NCBI RefSeq assembly: GCF_003086295.3 | Contig: NC_092051.1 | Location: forward strand, 12,888,810 to 12,952,809 | Direction: 5' to 3' | From: Arachis hypogaea | Lineage: Eukaryota > Streptophyta > Magnoliopsida > Fabales > Fabaceae | DNA: 64,000 nt | In this document: in pieces, positions 24,603 through 41,500 of the stretch | Numbering within the stretch: position 1 is the first letter of the stretch | Layout of the letters: each line of letters opens with the position of its first letter | Made by a program: the position numbers and the translations under genes | The notes under the pieces: model-generated | Database searches by the model: none | What the model saw: only the letters and a program-made list of their open reading frames with translations | What the model was told of the DNA's origin: nothing

Positions 24603-25241
24603 CAGGGAGGGATATAAGGGGGCGAGTGGCGGTCTCGGCCCCTCAACTTTTTTTAATAGTAATAAGTTATTATGTATAATTTATTTTTTTTTTAAAATAT
24701 TTAGTATTTAGTCTAATATAAATAAAAGTTCAGTCTAATTTAAATATTAATAATTTTTAATATTTAAAACATAAGTAACAATATTAAAAAAATCTGAAAA
24801 AGATATTATTACTAATATTTTTTAATTAAATAAAAAATTTTAAATCTCATAAAGTGAATTCTTTTTCTTCTTGTGGCTGTTTTTTTTATTCGTTTGGTAT
24901 TAATTCTCTCTGTTTCAATTGCTATAATTAAGAGACTATGAATATTGTGAAAAATAACTTAGAAACAAAATAAAAGATGAATTTCTTGCTAATTGTCTTT
25001 TAATTATATTGAAAAAAAATTGCTAAAAATTTTGACACAAATTCTATTATCGGTAAATTTTATGATACGAAGAATCGATCACTTCGTTAGTAAAAGTATA
25101 CACATACTTTTTTTACTTTAAAATATATTCTCTATCCGTATATTTTTATAATACATCTTATATTATATAATTTTTTTACATAATTTTTAATATTATATGT
25201 GTTATTGGCCCTCCATAATATCATTTTTGGATCCGTCCCTG
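24603..25241. mobile_element. Non-autonomous hAT-type element, 639 bp
   Basis: Ends CAGGGAGGGAT and ATCCGTCCCTG are inverted repeats with one mismatch. They are flanked by a perfect 8-bp duplication CTCACTCA (24595-24602 and 25242-25249). The interior is AT-rich without an ORF. Confidence 0.88.
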
Positions 25242-25308
25242 CTCACTCATGAGCATAAAATAATTGAGAAACTGAAAGGTGAATAGCTTAATAACAAGGA
25301 AAACATGT

Positions 25309-25639
25309 CAACAACAACAACAAAGCCTTGTCCCATTAAGTGGGGTCGGCTACATGAATCAAACGATGCCATTGTGCTTTGTCATGTATCATGTCTACAG
25401 AGAGACCGTTTACATGTAGATCTCGTTTGACCAACTCATGGATGGTCTTCTTAGGTCTTCCTTTGCCTTTCGCTCTTTGTCCATCTTCCATCTCATCCAC
25501 CCTCGTGACTGGATGTTCTATCGGTCTTCTTCTCACATGTCCAAACCACCTGAGACGCGATTCAACCATCTTTTCCACAATGGGTGCTACTCCAACTCTC
25601 TCATTTATATCTTTATTCCTTATTTTATCCAATCGCGTA
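25309..25639 (-). mobile_element. 5'-truncated LINE insertion
   Basis: The minus strand encodes the C-terminal tail of a plant non-LTR reverse transcriptase (VGVAPIVEKMVESRLRWFGHV, then GRPKKTI and HRLIHVADPT), followed by a short 3' region with GGGGTCGG-type sequence (minus-strand CCGACCCC) and a (TTG)n tail. The insert is flanked by a perfect 16-bp duplication AACAAGGAAAACATGT (25293-25308 and 25640-25655), diagnostic of target-primed reverse transcription. Only about 330 bp was inserted, so it was dead on arrival. The frame is still open, which suggests a fairly recent event. Confidence 0.92.
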
Positions 25640-25686
25640 AACAAGGAAAACATGTTAATAAAAAAAAATTATAATCAATATTTTAA

Positions 25687-25962
25687 GAGTAAATGTCCTT
25701 TTTGATCCATAACCATTTGCTCGATGGACTTCCCACTTTCTAAGAAATTTAAACACACAAATTGGTCTCTATTTACTTTGATATATGTACGTTCCAGTTC
25801 CTATCTACTTTGAGTAAATGCCCTTTCCGGTCCCTAACCAGGGACTATCTTCTATTTGGGACATATACCAAAGTAGATAGGGACCGATTTGAATGTTTAA
25901 ATTTTTTAGAGAGTGAAAAGTCCATCGAACAAATGGTTAAGAACCGAAAAAGACATTTACTC
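25687..25962. mobile_element. Mutator-type MITE, 276 bp
   Basis: GAGTAAATGTC at the left pairs with GACATTTACTC at the right, and the inverted repeats extend about 100 bp each. Flanks ATATTTTAA (25678-25686) and ATATTTCAA (25963-25971) match at 8 of 9 positions. Confidence 0.85.
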
Positions 25963-26767
25963 ATATTTCAATAGTAAGTTTTGGAAACTATCTTCTATCT
26001 CTCTTTTATATTTTCTATATATATATATTACTTACTCTCTTATATAATTTTATTAGTTTTATATGTTAAGCATTTTGTGGTAGATTTTTTGTTGTGAATT
26101 TTGTTTTTTGTTTTTTTTTTTTCGGCTTATCTTTAAAGTTTAAATACTTTTTACTAAATAATATGCGTTGCACTTCTCGTTAATTAAATAAAATTTAATT
26201 ATTAATTTATTATATTTTATATCAATGACTCAAATTTAAAATGTAGAATATAAAAAAAACCGATGCACTTCTTATTTTTTTGCGGAGCACATTAATATAT
26301 ATCTTAAGTTTGATATTTAATTTTTAATCTAATTGAGGACCTTATACTATGTTATAGAATTTCATCTCTATAGCCGTTGTTTCATTTGTATGTATCGTTT
26401 GAATTAAGTTGAACTTAACTTATCCAACTACCTTATTAATTTATTTTAGGTGATATGAGTATTGTTTAAGAACTTAACAACTTAGATTATACTATTAGAA
26501 TATAAAATCAATTATTTCAGTTAGTTAATTGTCACAAGATCTGGTCCACACATAAAATATTTTCTAAAATCAATCAATCAATCATATCATATCAAATAAA
26601 GAAACAAAATAAAAAAGATCTTCTCCTATATTTTTGTAGGAAAACTTTCAGAAAAAATCTATCCTACATTATAATTATTTATATTTATATATATATACAC
26701 GTGAGTGAGTTGATGAAGTTTGTAATTCACAGAACAAAGATACACATTGTTCCTCATTACATGACCA
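25963..26767. promoter_or_regulatory. Upstream region of the CKI1-like gene, with TATA-like run and G-box
   Basis: AT-rich DNA without a gene. A TATATATATATA run at about 26687-26696 is followed by CACGTG at 26698-26703, a G-box hexamer, 65-80 bp before the predicted ATG. Function is inferred from position only. Confidence 0.4.
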
Positions 26768-29700
26768 ATGAAGCCGTCTTGTTCATTTTTTCTCATACTG
26801 GTATTTTACTACCACTTAATAATTTTTTGTTAATTATTTACCATTCAATTGATATTTTTTACTAAACAAAACAAAATGATAAAGCTTGTTATTGCTTAGT
26901 TTTTTTTTTTAAGATAATATACTTATATATGTTTTTTTTTTTGTGACAGACATACTTTATTCTACTTGTGTCATTGATACTATGTTCATATGTATTGTTT
27001 ACACGCTTGGAGTATCATGTGAATTTAAATTCACATAAAGTTCTCTTTCAATTCCAGTCAGAAATTGAGGCATTGACAACACTCATACAACCCATGAATT
27101 ATTCCTCCAAGAATTTAGCAAGATTTATAAATTCAGCTCTCCATGCTACCAACATCTCATTTTCTGACATTAAAACCAAGGTTAATTTAATGTTAATCAG
27201 TACAAATATTATTGTTTCAGCATTTTAATCTAACCTTGTTTGTTTTATTTATTTTCTGGTGTAGGTTGCTCCATTATTATTTGAATCATTTGAGACAGTT
27301 CCTCAATTAGCCGAAATCTCATACATAGGAATGGAAGGTTACTTTTTTTCATTCTACAATGGTGATCATGGTCAACCTCTCGCAATATACTCAAATCGTT
27401 CAACATCTTCTTCCATTATTTCTAAGCATTATTATGTTCAGCCGGTGAATCCTGACAATGGAAAATTATATGGGAATGCAACAATATTTGATTCCTATGT
27501 TAATACAACTTGGGTTGGGAAAGCACTAAATGGTTCGAATGATGGATTTGTCACATTGGGAAAAAAGTTTAGCAATGATCAAGAATTCTTGTTCATTAGT
27601 TCATCAAGAATCACAAAAACAGGTTCAGTGATCTCTCTTGGAGTTCAAGCAACAAAAATAACTGGTTTTTTCTCTAGTGTTATCAGTCATCACCAACAAG
27701 GTGCCATGTTGTATCTAGCTACAAAAGATGGACAAGTGCTTCAAGAAGGGATCAAGAATACTCATATGGTTGTTGCTAAGAACAACACGGTTTCGTTTCA
27801 ATATGTGAATAATCACACTAGTTATTATCAGGGTTCAGTTACATGCAAAAATGATGGTGAAGTTGTTGCTTCTACTTTGAAGATTCAGGGCGTTGAGTAT
27901 TTAATGCACTGCTCCTCAATTCAGATAATGGGGATTAAATTGGTACAACTTCTTAATCTTTTTTATTGATCATCTTTTATATAATATAACAAACACAAAA
28001 AACAATTATATTCTTTTATTGATTATCTTTGAACATGTTTATCGGAGCACAAGTTTTCTATATTCTTTAGTTTCTTGGTTGATTATTTACATATAATGTG
28101 TTCAGGTGTATGTTGTGGGAGTGCCAAAAAATGGAGCAATGATCAATTTCATAAAGGAATTTAAGAGATATGGGTTGATGGTACTGAGTGCCATGGTGAT
28201 TATGTCCTTAATTGGCACAATTAGCATTGTAATTATGAAAAAGGCAGTAAAGAAGCAAAAAGAAGCAACGGAGGAAGCTGAGAGAAAGAGTAAGAATAAG
28301 AGCATTGCTTTTGCGACAGCATGCCATGATGTTCGTGCTTCCCTCGCAACCCTGACTGGTTTGATAGAGTTGTCATCTTCACAACTTGTCCCTTCTTCAT
28401 CAGAACTAAACTCCAATCTCAAACAAATGGACTCTTGTACCAAGGATTTACTAGGTAACATTGCTTAATTATTTCTCTTAATTACCCTTATTGCAAGTAC
28501 TTGATTTATTTTATTTTTCATCTTACAAGAGTCAACAAGACACCTGCATATAATATATTAAAGTAAATTATATAACAATCAATACTGTTAACATTCCTCT
28601 GTGTTACTGTGTTTGCTGTCATTTGCATTAATAATAAGATAAATCCAAAAAGGTTCATCTATAAAAAGATTTTGCTCATGGAAGATGCAACTCATTTCAA
28701 TATTAAAATCACTTCCTAAACTTTTTGACCTTGCAAATCTATATTACTCATATTTTATAAAATATATACTAATAAAATCTGATGAAATTATTTCTTGTTT
28801 CTTAGAGTAGCATCTATATTTTATATGTAGATATAACAGTTTCACAAAGACATATTTATCATCCATGTGTAATGGTATATTAACTTGATTAACATTCGGT
28901 TTTATTTACTTCTCATGGCACTGTGAAATTAATTTTCATTGAAATACAATGAATAGGAATGCTGAATTCCATATTGGATGCAAGCAAGATTGAAGCAGGG
29001 GAAATGCAACTTGAGGAAGAAGAATTTGATGTGTTCCAATTCTTAGAGGAGGTAGTTGATTCTTACCATAACGTGGCTATGAAGAAAGGAGTAGATATTG
29101 TATTGGAACCCTTCAATGACTCAGTTCACAGATATTCACACACAAAAGGTGACAGAGTTAAACTCAAGAGAGTCTTATGCAACTTATTAGACAATGCTGT
29201 TAAATTCACTGATGAAGGACACATAGCAGTTAGGGTAAGGGCACAGAAACCTGTATTGCAAAACTCAATGTCAATGATGAGGGTTACTAACCAAAATAGA
29301 CCTTGGTCATGCTTATTCATCAAAAGAAAAAATAATGAACGACGGAATGATGATGACATAGAAGCTTCTAATTCAACCCAACCAGATCCTAGTAATACCA
29401 TGGATTTCATATTTGAAGTTGAAGATACTGGCAAAGGAATTCCCAAAGACAAGCATGAGTCTGTGTTTGAGAATTATGTCCAAGTCAAAGAAACTGCTAT
29501 TGACCATGGTGGAACTGGTTTGGGACTTGGCAGTGTGAGATCTTTGGTATGTAACCATTTTGCACCTTTCTATAGTCACACACGTATTTTGATATAAATT
29601 ATGTTTAGGTACATTGATTTTTTTATGTAACAATTTTGTCAATTTGAGTATTAGACAGTTATTCTTGGAGGGAGGGAATAGCTCTTAATAAGGAAATAAC

Positions 29701-31164
29701 TAACATGATTTTTTTTTCTCCCTATCTAGGTTCGATTGATGCATGGAGATATTAGAATTGTGGAGAAGGATAATGGTGGAAAAGGAACATGTTTCAGGTT
29801 CAATGTGCACCTCACTGTATGTGAGAAAAGAACAGATGATATCACAAGAGAAAGTGAATCTAAACCAGTTGACAGAACTCAATCACACAGGTCAACCATT
29901 CATGCTACTAGTTCTGGTTCAAGCATGTGTTCCTTGAGTCCCAAGATACCTATCTGCGGCCCTAGCACTTCTTGGCACGAGGGATCTCGAGTTGTTCTCT
30001 TGATTCAAGGAGAAGAGCGCCGAAGAGCAACACAAAGGTTCATAGAGAGAAAAGGGATCAAAGTTAAGGTTGTTAAGCAGTGGACTAATCTGTCTCATAC
30101 CCTCAATAAGATAAAAAAGAAGGGTCTGAATAGCTTAAGTTCAGGTTCTAGTTCTAGTTCTGCAACACATGGTTCTACTAATGCCCCTTTGAGTGCATCC
30201 ATGGATGAAATCGAATCTACCCAAGGATTCGTCCTGATTGTGATTGATGCAAAAGCAGGACCATTTCAAGAACTATGCAGGGTGGTATCTGAATTCAAGA
30301 GAGGCATTTGTATTTCTTGTAGAGTTGTTTGGTTAGAGAATCCAATTTCTCCTAATCTTGATTTCAATAGCCTAAATGAGGATGATTATGACCCCAATGA
30401 CATTGTTCTTCATAAACCATTACATGGTACCTCTTTGTTCCAAGTTTTAAGTCTTCTTCCAGAGTATGGTGATGGATCAATGAGAGGAAGTGGGTCAATA
30501 CTAGCTTCCTCAAGTACAATTCAAAGAGCTGAACTAGAAAAGTGCGGCACTTCAAGGTCAAGGAGTGGGAAGGAACCACAACAATCCATTGGAGATCAAT
30601 CTCATGATCAAGGAGGAACAAAAGAGTGTGAAGTTCCAAGAAGCAGTGACAAGCCCTTGAGTGGTAAGAGAATTATGGTGGTTGAAGACGATAACACGAT
30701 CCGCAAGATAGCTTCTGCTTCTTTGGAACAGCTTGGTGCTTCTGTTGAGAAATGTGAGAATGGTGAACAAGCTGTGGAGCTAGTTAAAGAGGGTCTAGCT
30801 AGAGATTTTCCAAATCTTCCATATGATTACATCTTTATGGACTGCCAGGTAATTAATTATAGTCACTGCCAAGTTTTCTATTGTATTACTAGATATCATA
30901 TGGGTACAATGAAGCTGATTAGTGTTATTCTTTGTGATTTAACAGATGCCAGTGATGAATGGATACGAGGCAACAAGGCTAATAAGAGAGATAGAGAAGG
31001 AGTATAACATTCACATTCCTATATTTGCATTAACTGCTAATACTCAGGAAGAGACAAACCCATTAGAAGCTGGAATGGACCATCACTTAGTCAAACCCAT
31101 TGACAAAAAGGGTTTGCTTGAAGCCATCACAAAAGTACACGATAGAGTTGCCATTAGAGAGTGA
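26768..31164 (+). CDS. CKI1: CKI1-like hybrid sensor histidine kinase, complete
   Basis: Membrane hybrid kinase feeding the cytokinin-type phosphorelay; Arabidopsis CKI1 acts in female gametophyte and vascular development without needing cytokinin. Exons: 26768-26800, 26950-27180, 27265-27942, 28106-28454, 28957-29546, 29730-30848, 30946-31164; GT-AG throughout, frame kept, 1072 codons (Arabidopsis CKI1 about 1122). The ATG at 26768 is preferred over 26761 because only it joins exon 2 in frame, giving one N-terminal membrane segment. An extracellular domain with many N-X-S/T sites follows, then a second membrane segment at about 337-359. The phospho-accepting His is in ACHDVRASL (about 388), the N box is LCNLLDNAVKFT, and the G boxes are DTGKGIP and GGTGLGLG. 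The C-terminal receiver has VVEDDN, Asp at about 998 in FMDCQ, and Lys at about 1050 in VKPID. There is no CHASE domain, which argues against a cytokinin receptor. Confidence 0.92.
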
Positions 31165-31550
31165 AATTTATGTATTTCTTGGTAGTTTCGTAGGTATATA
31201 TTTTGGGGTATATAATATATTTTTTAGGTAGGATTTACTAGCTAACCTTGTTGAAGTGCATATGTTATTTGTAGAAGCTCAAACTTCACTGAAGTAGCAG
31301 AGATATACAAGAAGCCCTTATTTTATTTTATTTTTTAGGTCAAACTAGGAAGGCCTTAATAAACAATTGTTTTTGACACTGAAAGGCTGAAACCTAATGG
31401 AACAGAAGAGACTAAGGTTGTGGATTTATCATAGTTTCTTTTTCAATAGTCAACACTGAAACTTGGATTCTTTCTCCATATTTTGTTATGTAAAATTTGC
31501 ACAACTCCTTTATAAAATGTTCTAGCTTTTCAAACACATACTTCCTCCGT
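31165..31550 (+). other. Presumed 3' UTR and downstream region of the CKI1-like gene
   Basis: AT-rich sequence after TGA 31162-31164 with no ORF of interest and no repeat with defined ends. Confidence 0.5.
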
Positions 31551-31706
31551 CGATTGTTATCTTGTTAAGAATTAAGATATCATGACAATAAGCTCATTTA
31601 CACTATATTATTCTTTCTTTTCTTTATCGATTGTTATCTTGTTAAGAATTAAGATATCATGACAATAAGCTCATTTACACTATATTATTCTTTCTTTTCT
31701 TTATCG
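31551..31706. repeat. 77-bp tandem duplication (two copies)
   Basis: The unit starting CGATTGTTATCTTGTTAAG at 31551 repeats at 31628 with no difference seen across about 77 bp. The second copy ends near 31706, touching the RNase H-like pseudogene. Near-identity points to a recent duplication. Confidence 0.9.
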
Positions 31707-32274
31707 TTATTTTCCGGGTCCTCTATTCTTCTCTTTAAATCTTTTGCTACGGCCTGATTCTTTATATCTTCCACCAAAGAAGCGCAAGGATGACGAGGGA
31801 GACGGCCATCCTTGATGAAGTAAATTACTGTAGTTGAGTCAGATTCTACAATCACATTCCCATGATCATTTGCCACAGCTGAAGACCACAAAGAATTCCC
31901 CAAAGGTATGCATGAACTACCAAATTATCAAGGATGAGTCAACCACAAGCAACGCTGCCCAAGCTAGCTGTGAAAGAACCATCAACATTCTATTTGACAA
32001 ATTGACAATTCTGAGGTGGTGGTGTACAACGGATGAGCAGCATAGCACGGACTAGACGCAGTAGGGGAGTGTTCAAAAGTTCGTCGCTCCTGATTCCAAT
32101 TTGGTTGGTGACACAAATTGGGTGCATTCTATCACCTTCGAAGACAAATTTGTTCCTGATAATGTAGAGATTGCAACTACAATGGTGCACAGCCAAGCCT
32201 TGGAATTCTGCATTCCAAACCCTTCGCAGAGGTTTCGGGACAAGGAGTGTATAATTTTTTTTATTACTTTTCAT
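31685..32274 (-). pseudogene. RNase H-like (RVT_3) domain fragment, broken
   Basis: Read on the minus strand, 32274-31990 encodes a segment with RNKFVFEGDR and TPPPQNCQFVK, typical of the region just before the RNase H domain in plant LINE-derived or RNase H-like proteins. An in-frame stop follows, then NVDGSFTASLGS (first catalytic Asp), another stop and a frame change. The second half then reads VIVESDSTTVIYFIKDG (31903-31685), which carries the third-strand ESDS motif. The reading frame is therefore broken at least three times. It could be a decayed LINE 3' end or a dead RNase H-like host gene; no poly-A tail or target duplication was found to decide. Confidence 0.75.
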
Positions 32275-32725
32275 TTTGTATGTCTTTAAAGAATACTTTT
32301 AGATTACTTGTTAATCCCAAATATAGTCAAATATCTCGTCTCCATAAGATAGCTAACTCAAATTATTAATTTAAACCTTGTGAAACCTACTACATAGTTT
32401 TTCTTTCCCCAATTCCTGCCTTCGTCTGTTACAAAGTATCAACATAATCCGCGTCAAATAGTTTGTCACCTTAATAGATTTTACAATGAACAAGCAACTA
32501 ATGTGCTTCTAATTTGCACTAGCCCTAACTTAGCTGTAGCATAAAAGTTTTAGAAACGGGATGAATAAATTAAACCAAAATAAAATAACAACTCTCCGTA
32601 ATAAAAGGAACTTACAACGGGTTGGCAAAAATCAAACTACGAGTAAAAGATATAGAATACCGAACATGATTCCCAATAGTGCGCCCAGTACTCTAATATT
32701 AGCTTCTTGAAACCAGATTGCCTCA

Positions 32726-37405
<4,680 letters not shown>

Positions 37406-37502
37406 CTTGCACTTCGGAGGAGACGGCGACGGAGAGAGAGTGCGCGTGCGAGAGAGAAGTGGGTAGAAGAGTGAGAGAGGGTAGAGTGGGAATGAAATGG
37501 AA

Positions 37503-37547
37503 TTTGGGCGCCAAACTATAAAAGAACGAGGGAGGTTTTGGCGGGAA
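37503..37547 (-). promoter_or_regulatory. E2F sites upstream of MCM7
   Basis: TTTGGGCGCCAAA at 37503-37515 is a palindromic E2F-type site, and TTTTGGCGGGAA at 37536-37547 contains a full consensus read from either strand. They lie about 100-140 bp upstream of the MCM7 ATG. MCM genes are standard E2F targets, so a role in S-phase expression is likely. Confidence 0.8.
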
Positions 37548-37643
37548 CGACCCCCCTTGGTAAGGGTATGGAGATAAGGTGTGGTCGGGTACACGGTACA
37601 CCCTAACGAATATCAGATAAGAAATCAAAAAGCACAAAAATTG

Positions 37644-37715
37644 TGTGGCTGCTGGGATTCGAGCCCAGGTCTCCACGGCCACAACGTAGAATTCTTACCA
37701 CTAAACTACAGCCAC
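37644..37715 (-). tRNA. tRNA-His (GTG)
   Basis: The minus strand folds as a 72-nt cloverleaf including the discriminator base. The acceptor stem is GTGGCTG/CAGCCAC, the anticodon loop TTGTGGC with anticodon GTG, and the T arm contains GGGCTCGAATCCC. One U-G pair sits in the anticodon stem where plant tRNA-His usually has C-G. A T5 run (minus strand) just downstream is a Pol III terminator. The gene is intron-less, nuclear type, and lies about 240 bp upstream of the MCM7 start in the same direction. Confidence 0.93.
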
Positions 37716-38550
37716 TGAACACGTTGTTGCTTCTCTATAGATAAAATCAATATTATTAGTTTGTTCTATATATACATAAATGACACTTTATTTTAATATC
37801 TACCATTGAAAGTTTTTGGTAATATACAGTTATACACAACGTTATTATAAATTTAACATGTACACTAAAGTCAGCCGCCAGTATAAAATATATATTAAAA
37901 TATAAATACACATTAAAAATAAATTAAATCATATATGTATTTATACACAAAAATATTGGTGATTGATTTTAATGACTGATTTTGATATACAAATCGTATT
38001 TTTATAAATTTAAATCTCATTATCTCTCATAAAATTTCTTTTTAATTATAAAAATCCAATTCCAATCCATTTTCAATATTTAACAAAATAATAAAATTAC
38101 TTAAATGTGTATAACCTTTTATAAGAATATCAATATTTGACAATGCACATTGAAGAAACTGTTCTCGAGAGAAGGAAAGTTTTTGTTTTATTCTGTTGTC
38201 ATTTAGATGAACTATTTAAATTTTCAACGGTTTTTAAATTTTGTTATCTTTTCTTCTTTTTGATGTAAAATTATACAACTAATTGTGTGTTATACATGTA
38301 ATTTTCTATTATATAGTTTATAAAACCTAATATCATCATACAATAATGTACCAAAGATTGCTGATATATGTAAATAATTCCGAATTAATAATAGGTAATG
38401 TTTACGGCATTTCAGATAATGCAACGAATGCAGCCTTAATAATAAAGTGAGAATTTATTTTGGAAAATGCATCCTTCTCTTTAATCCTACTTATAATTTG
38501 GACAATGAATAACAAAAAAATATCCCCCTAAGAACAGAATGTATAAAGTT
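37716..38550. other. Intergenic spacer between tRNA-His and VPS51
   Basis: AT-rich DNA upstream of tRNA-His and downstream of the VPS51 stop codon. Part of 37840-37990 looks like old MITE debris, but no ends could be defined. No gene was recognised. Confidence 0.5.
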
Positions 38551-41500
38551 TTATGAAGAGGATGTGTTCTCCTCCAAAGATTTTGCCAGCTTTGCTTGAA
38601 TTAGTTTGTCCAGAATGGGGGGCTCCAATGGAATTGGATCAAGGCACCTCTCTGTAGCAGCAACAATCACCTGTGTCAACCCCCACAGAAAGAAAAAAAA
38701 AAAAATATTTTAAACCTGTTATTTTCATGAGCATATAACACTGCATGAGAATGTTATAACTAAATGTAAACTACTTTTCCAACCTCATCAAGCAAGAAAT
38801 CCATTGCAGCTTCATCTTCAACTATTTCCCTTAAAGGAGTCCTTAAGAACTGCATATCCAATTGAATTTGCTGAAATCCACTCCGGTTAAAAGTCTGAAG
38901 CCTTACAAATTCTTGTAAACTTTTAAGGGATAATTTAACTATGGTCATTACAACTGATTCCTGCAGTTTATATAAACAAAGGATAATGAACAATGTTTGC
39001 AATCAATTATTCAAAAGTTTAATTATTCTGTCAGTCTCTATAGTTTTACTGAATTTTCAATTAGGTTCCTATATTTTTTTTTATTGAGTTCGTATACTAT
39101 ATCAGATTTTGTAATTAAGTCTCTACCGTGCGTCGGAATTAACAGAATATTCCATTAGTTTCAATGTTTTTGTCACGCTAGGGACTTAGTTATAAAATCT
39201 GATATGGTATAGAGACCTAATTGAAAATTCAGAAAAAATATAAGGACTGACAAAGTAATTAAACCTTATTCAAATTGTGCACCACTAATATGATATATCA
39301 ATACCTGGGTGTGTTCTACTTTTGTGAAAATTTCAACTTTTTGCTTAAACAGTTTGGCTAAATGTGTTTCCAGAAGCTGGCTCCTCGCCCTTTGAGTATT
39401 TGAGCGGTGCAATAATTTCTCCTCTCGGAAGGAATTGCTTTTCGATGAAGCACTGCTTGCGTTACTTCTACGATGCTTTCGCATATCTTGAGGCAAAACC
39501 TGCTTCACTTCATTGACTATGACCTTGAGCTGGAACATCATATACAAGTGGAATAAGAATCTTACTCTATAATGCTTCAATTAATGAATATACAATATAG
39601 ATAACCAACCTCTTGTAGAAATAGATCAACAAACATATGAACTTCTCTTGGCTCCTTATGCTGCTCAAAGCAAAAAAAATGATTTCATATAATTATAATC
39701 AAGCCCTTTCAATATGAGCTTTGTGTATGTAGAACCTAGAAGTGATATTACGTGTGGTGAACCTCTTAAACACTAACAAAATAGACATAGCATTGCTGAC
39801 CTTAACCCATTTAGGTGTGGCAAATCTCTTCTTCTGGAGTAGTGATATTCGTTGAGTTCGAATATTTATGTACTGAAAAGAATCAAATATGTAAACACTG
39901 CTTAATTGTGAACTATTTTTTTATACAAGAAAACATTGTTAAAGAAATAAAGTCACAACAGGGAAAATAGGGAATAAATATTTCTATAAAAAGAAAAGAA
40001 AAAACCACACTGTTCTACTAACCAAAAAGTGGCACAATGTTGACACAGCCATGTTATTAAGTATTAAAGTAGAACTGGACTACAAACACTAACAGATGAT
40101 AGATAGCTAGATAGGCTTGAAAGCATACCTGCTGTAGGAACTTGTCACCAGCTGATCTAAATTTTCGAGAGATCTCTCCCGGAACAAAGGCCGGTCCATA
40201 TTCATATGGACCAGCAGAAAAAGAAACTGCTAATTCCTGACCATTTGGAAGAAATGAAGGCATCCCATCATGATACAAAAAGGAATAAATTTTATGGAAC
40301 CAATGCAAGTTTGTTGAGTGGATCTTTACCTCGTTGATCTTAGGGATGGCAGTTTGTTCAATGAAAGCAGACAATTGAGCCAGCACTAGGACAAGGCCAG
40401 CAAAAGCAGCTGCCTCTGTCAGCCCATGAATTTGTGTAGCTGAAGAATTATTCTTCCCTGAAAACGATTGGAACTGATCCTCAAGTTGCCTGAAAAAATC
40501 TTGTAACCCTTCTTGTACCCAATCAATTATTGGCTCTCTTAGTTTATCTATAATCCCTGAGTCATCATCTAGAATCTTGCAAACATCCTGAAATGAACAA
40601 TAATTGGAGAGATAAATGAAATCACATCGGGAAATTCTGTTCATGTACATGCAACTGATCTTACATCTAAAAGGTTAGGTATGTAAATGTGTTTACCAGC
40701 AAGAGGTTCCTGCCTCCTTGGAGAGCAAGTTTTGTGCTAGCATCTAGAGCAGTTTCCAGGGAGTACTCTTCTGTTTCATCTCGTTTCAAAATTTTTAAGA
40801 GGCAATCTAAGAAGTGGAAGCTATGTCAACATAATCATACAACAATTTTGCAATTACAAATTTCGTAACTAGCTCAAACATATCTAATTGGCAGGATACT
40901 TTGAGCTGAAACTAAAAACAGACATTTTCTGCATTAACCTGAGATATCTAGCAAAAGTTGAGAAAATGCACTTTCCACATATAGCTTGACAGCAACCTTA
41001 GCACCCTGGAAATATGTAGGACCAGTTGATGAAAATCCATTTTAAAAATGAGCTTCCATGAGATTGAATTGTGAAGAAGTTTGATGGATGACCTCAAGAA
41101 AATGATTAGATAGAGCTGAATCCTGCAAGACCTCGTCCATCAGGAGTGATTCATTCCAAATAACTCCTGTGGCCAGGTGAAGTGTAACAGCATATTGTAT
41201 CAGTGGTTAATAGCAATTTAAAACCATGATATCATAGAACTACACTACTTTTAACTAAGTTGATATTGCACATCTTTTGAAGCATAATAAATTGCATCAA
41301 ATGGAGATTCTGGCGAGCTCCTCACTCCTATATGCTCATACATGTAGTGCATTGCAATAAAATGCTTCCCAAAAGACATCATAAAACCAAATAGATCAAT
41401 ACAGTTATGAAAAGAAAATATTATTACCATATCCTTATACTGATTAAGTTTTGATGATAAACATTTAAAAGAAAGTATAGGAATATGGTCAACATTTATT

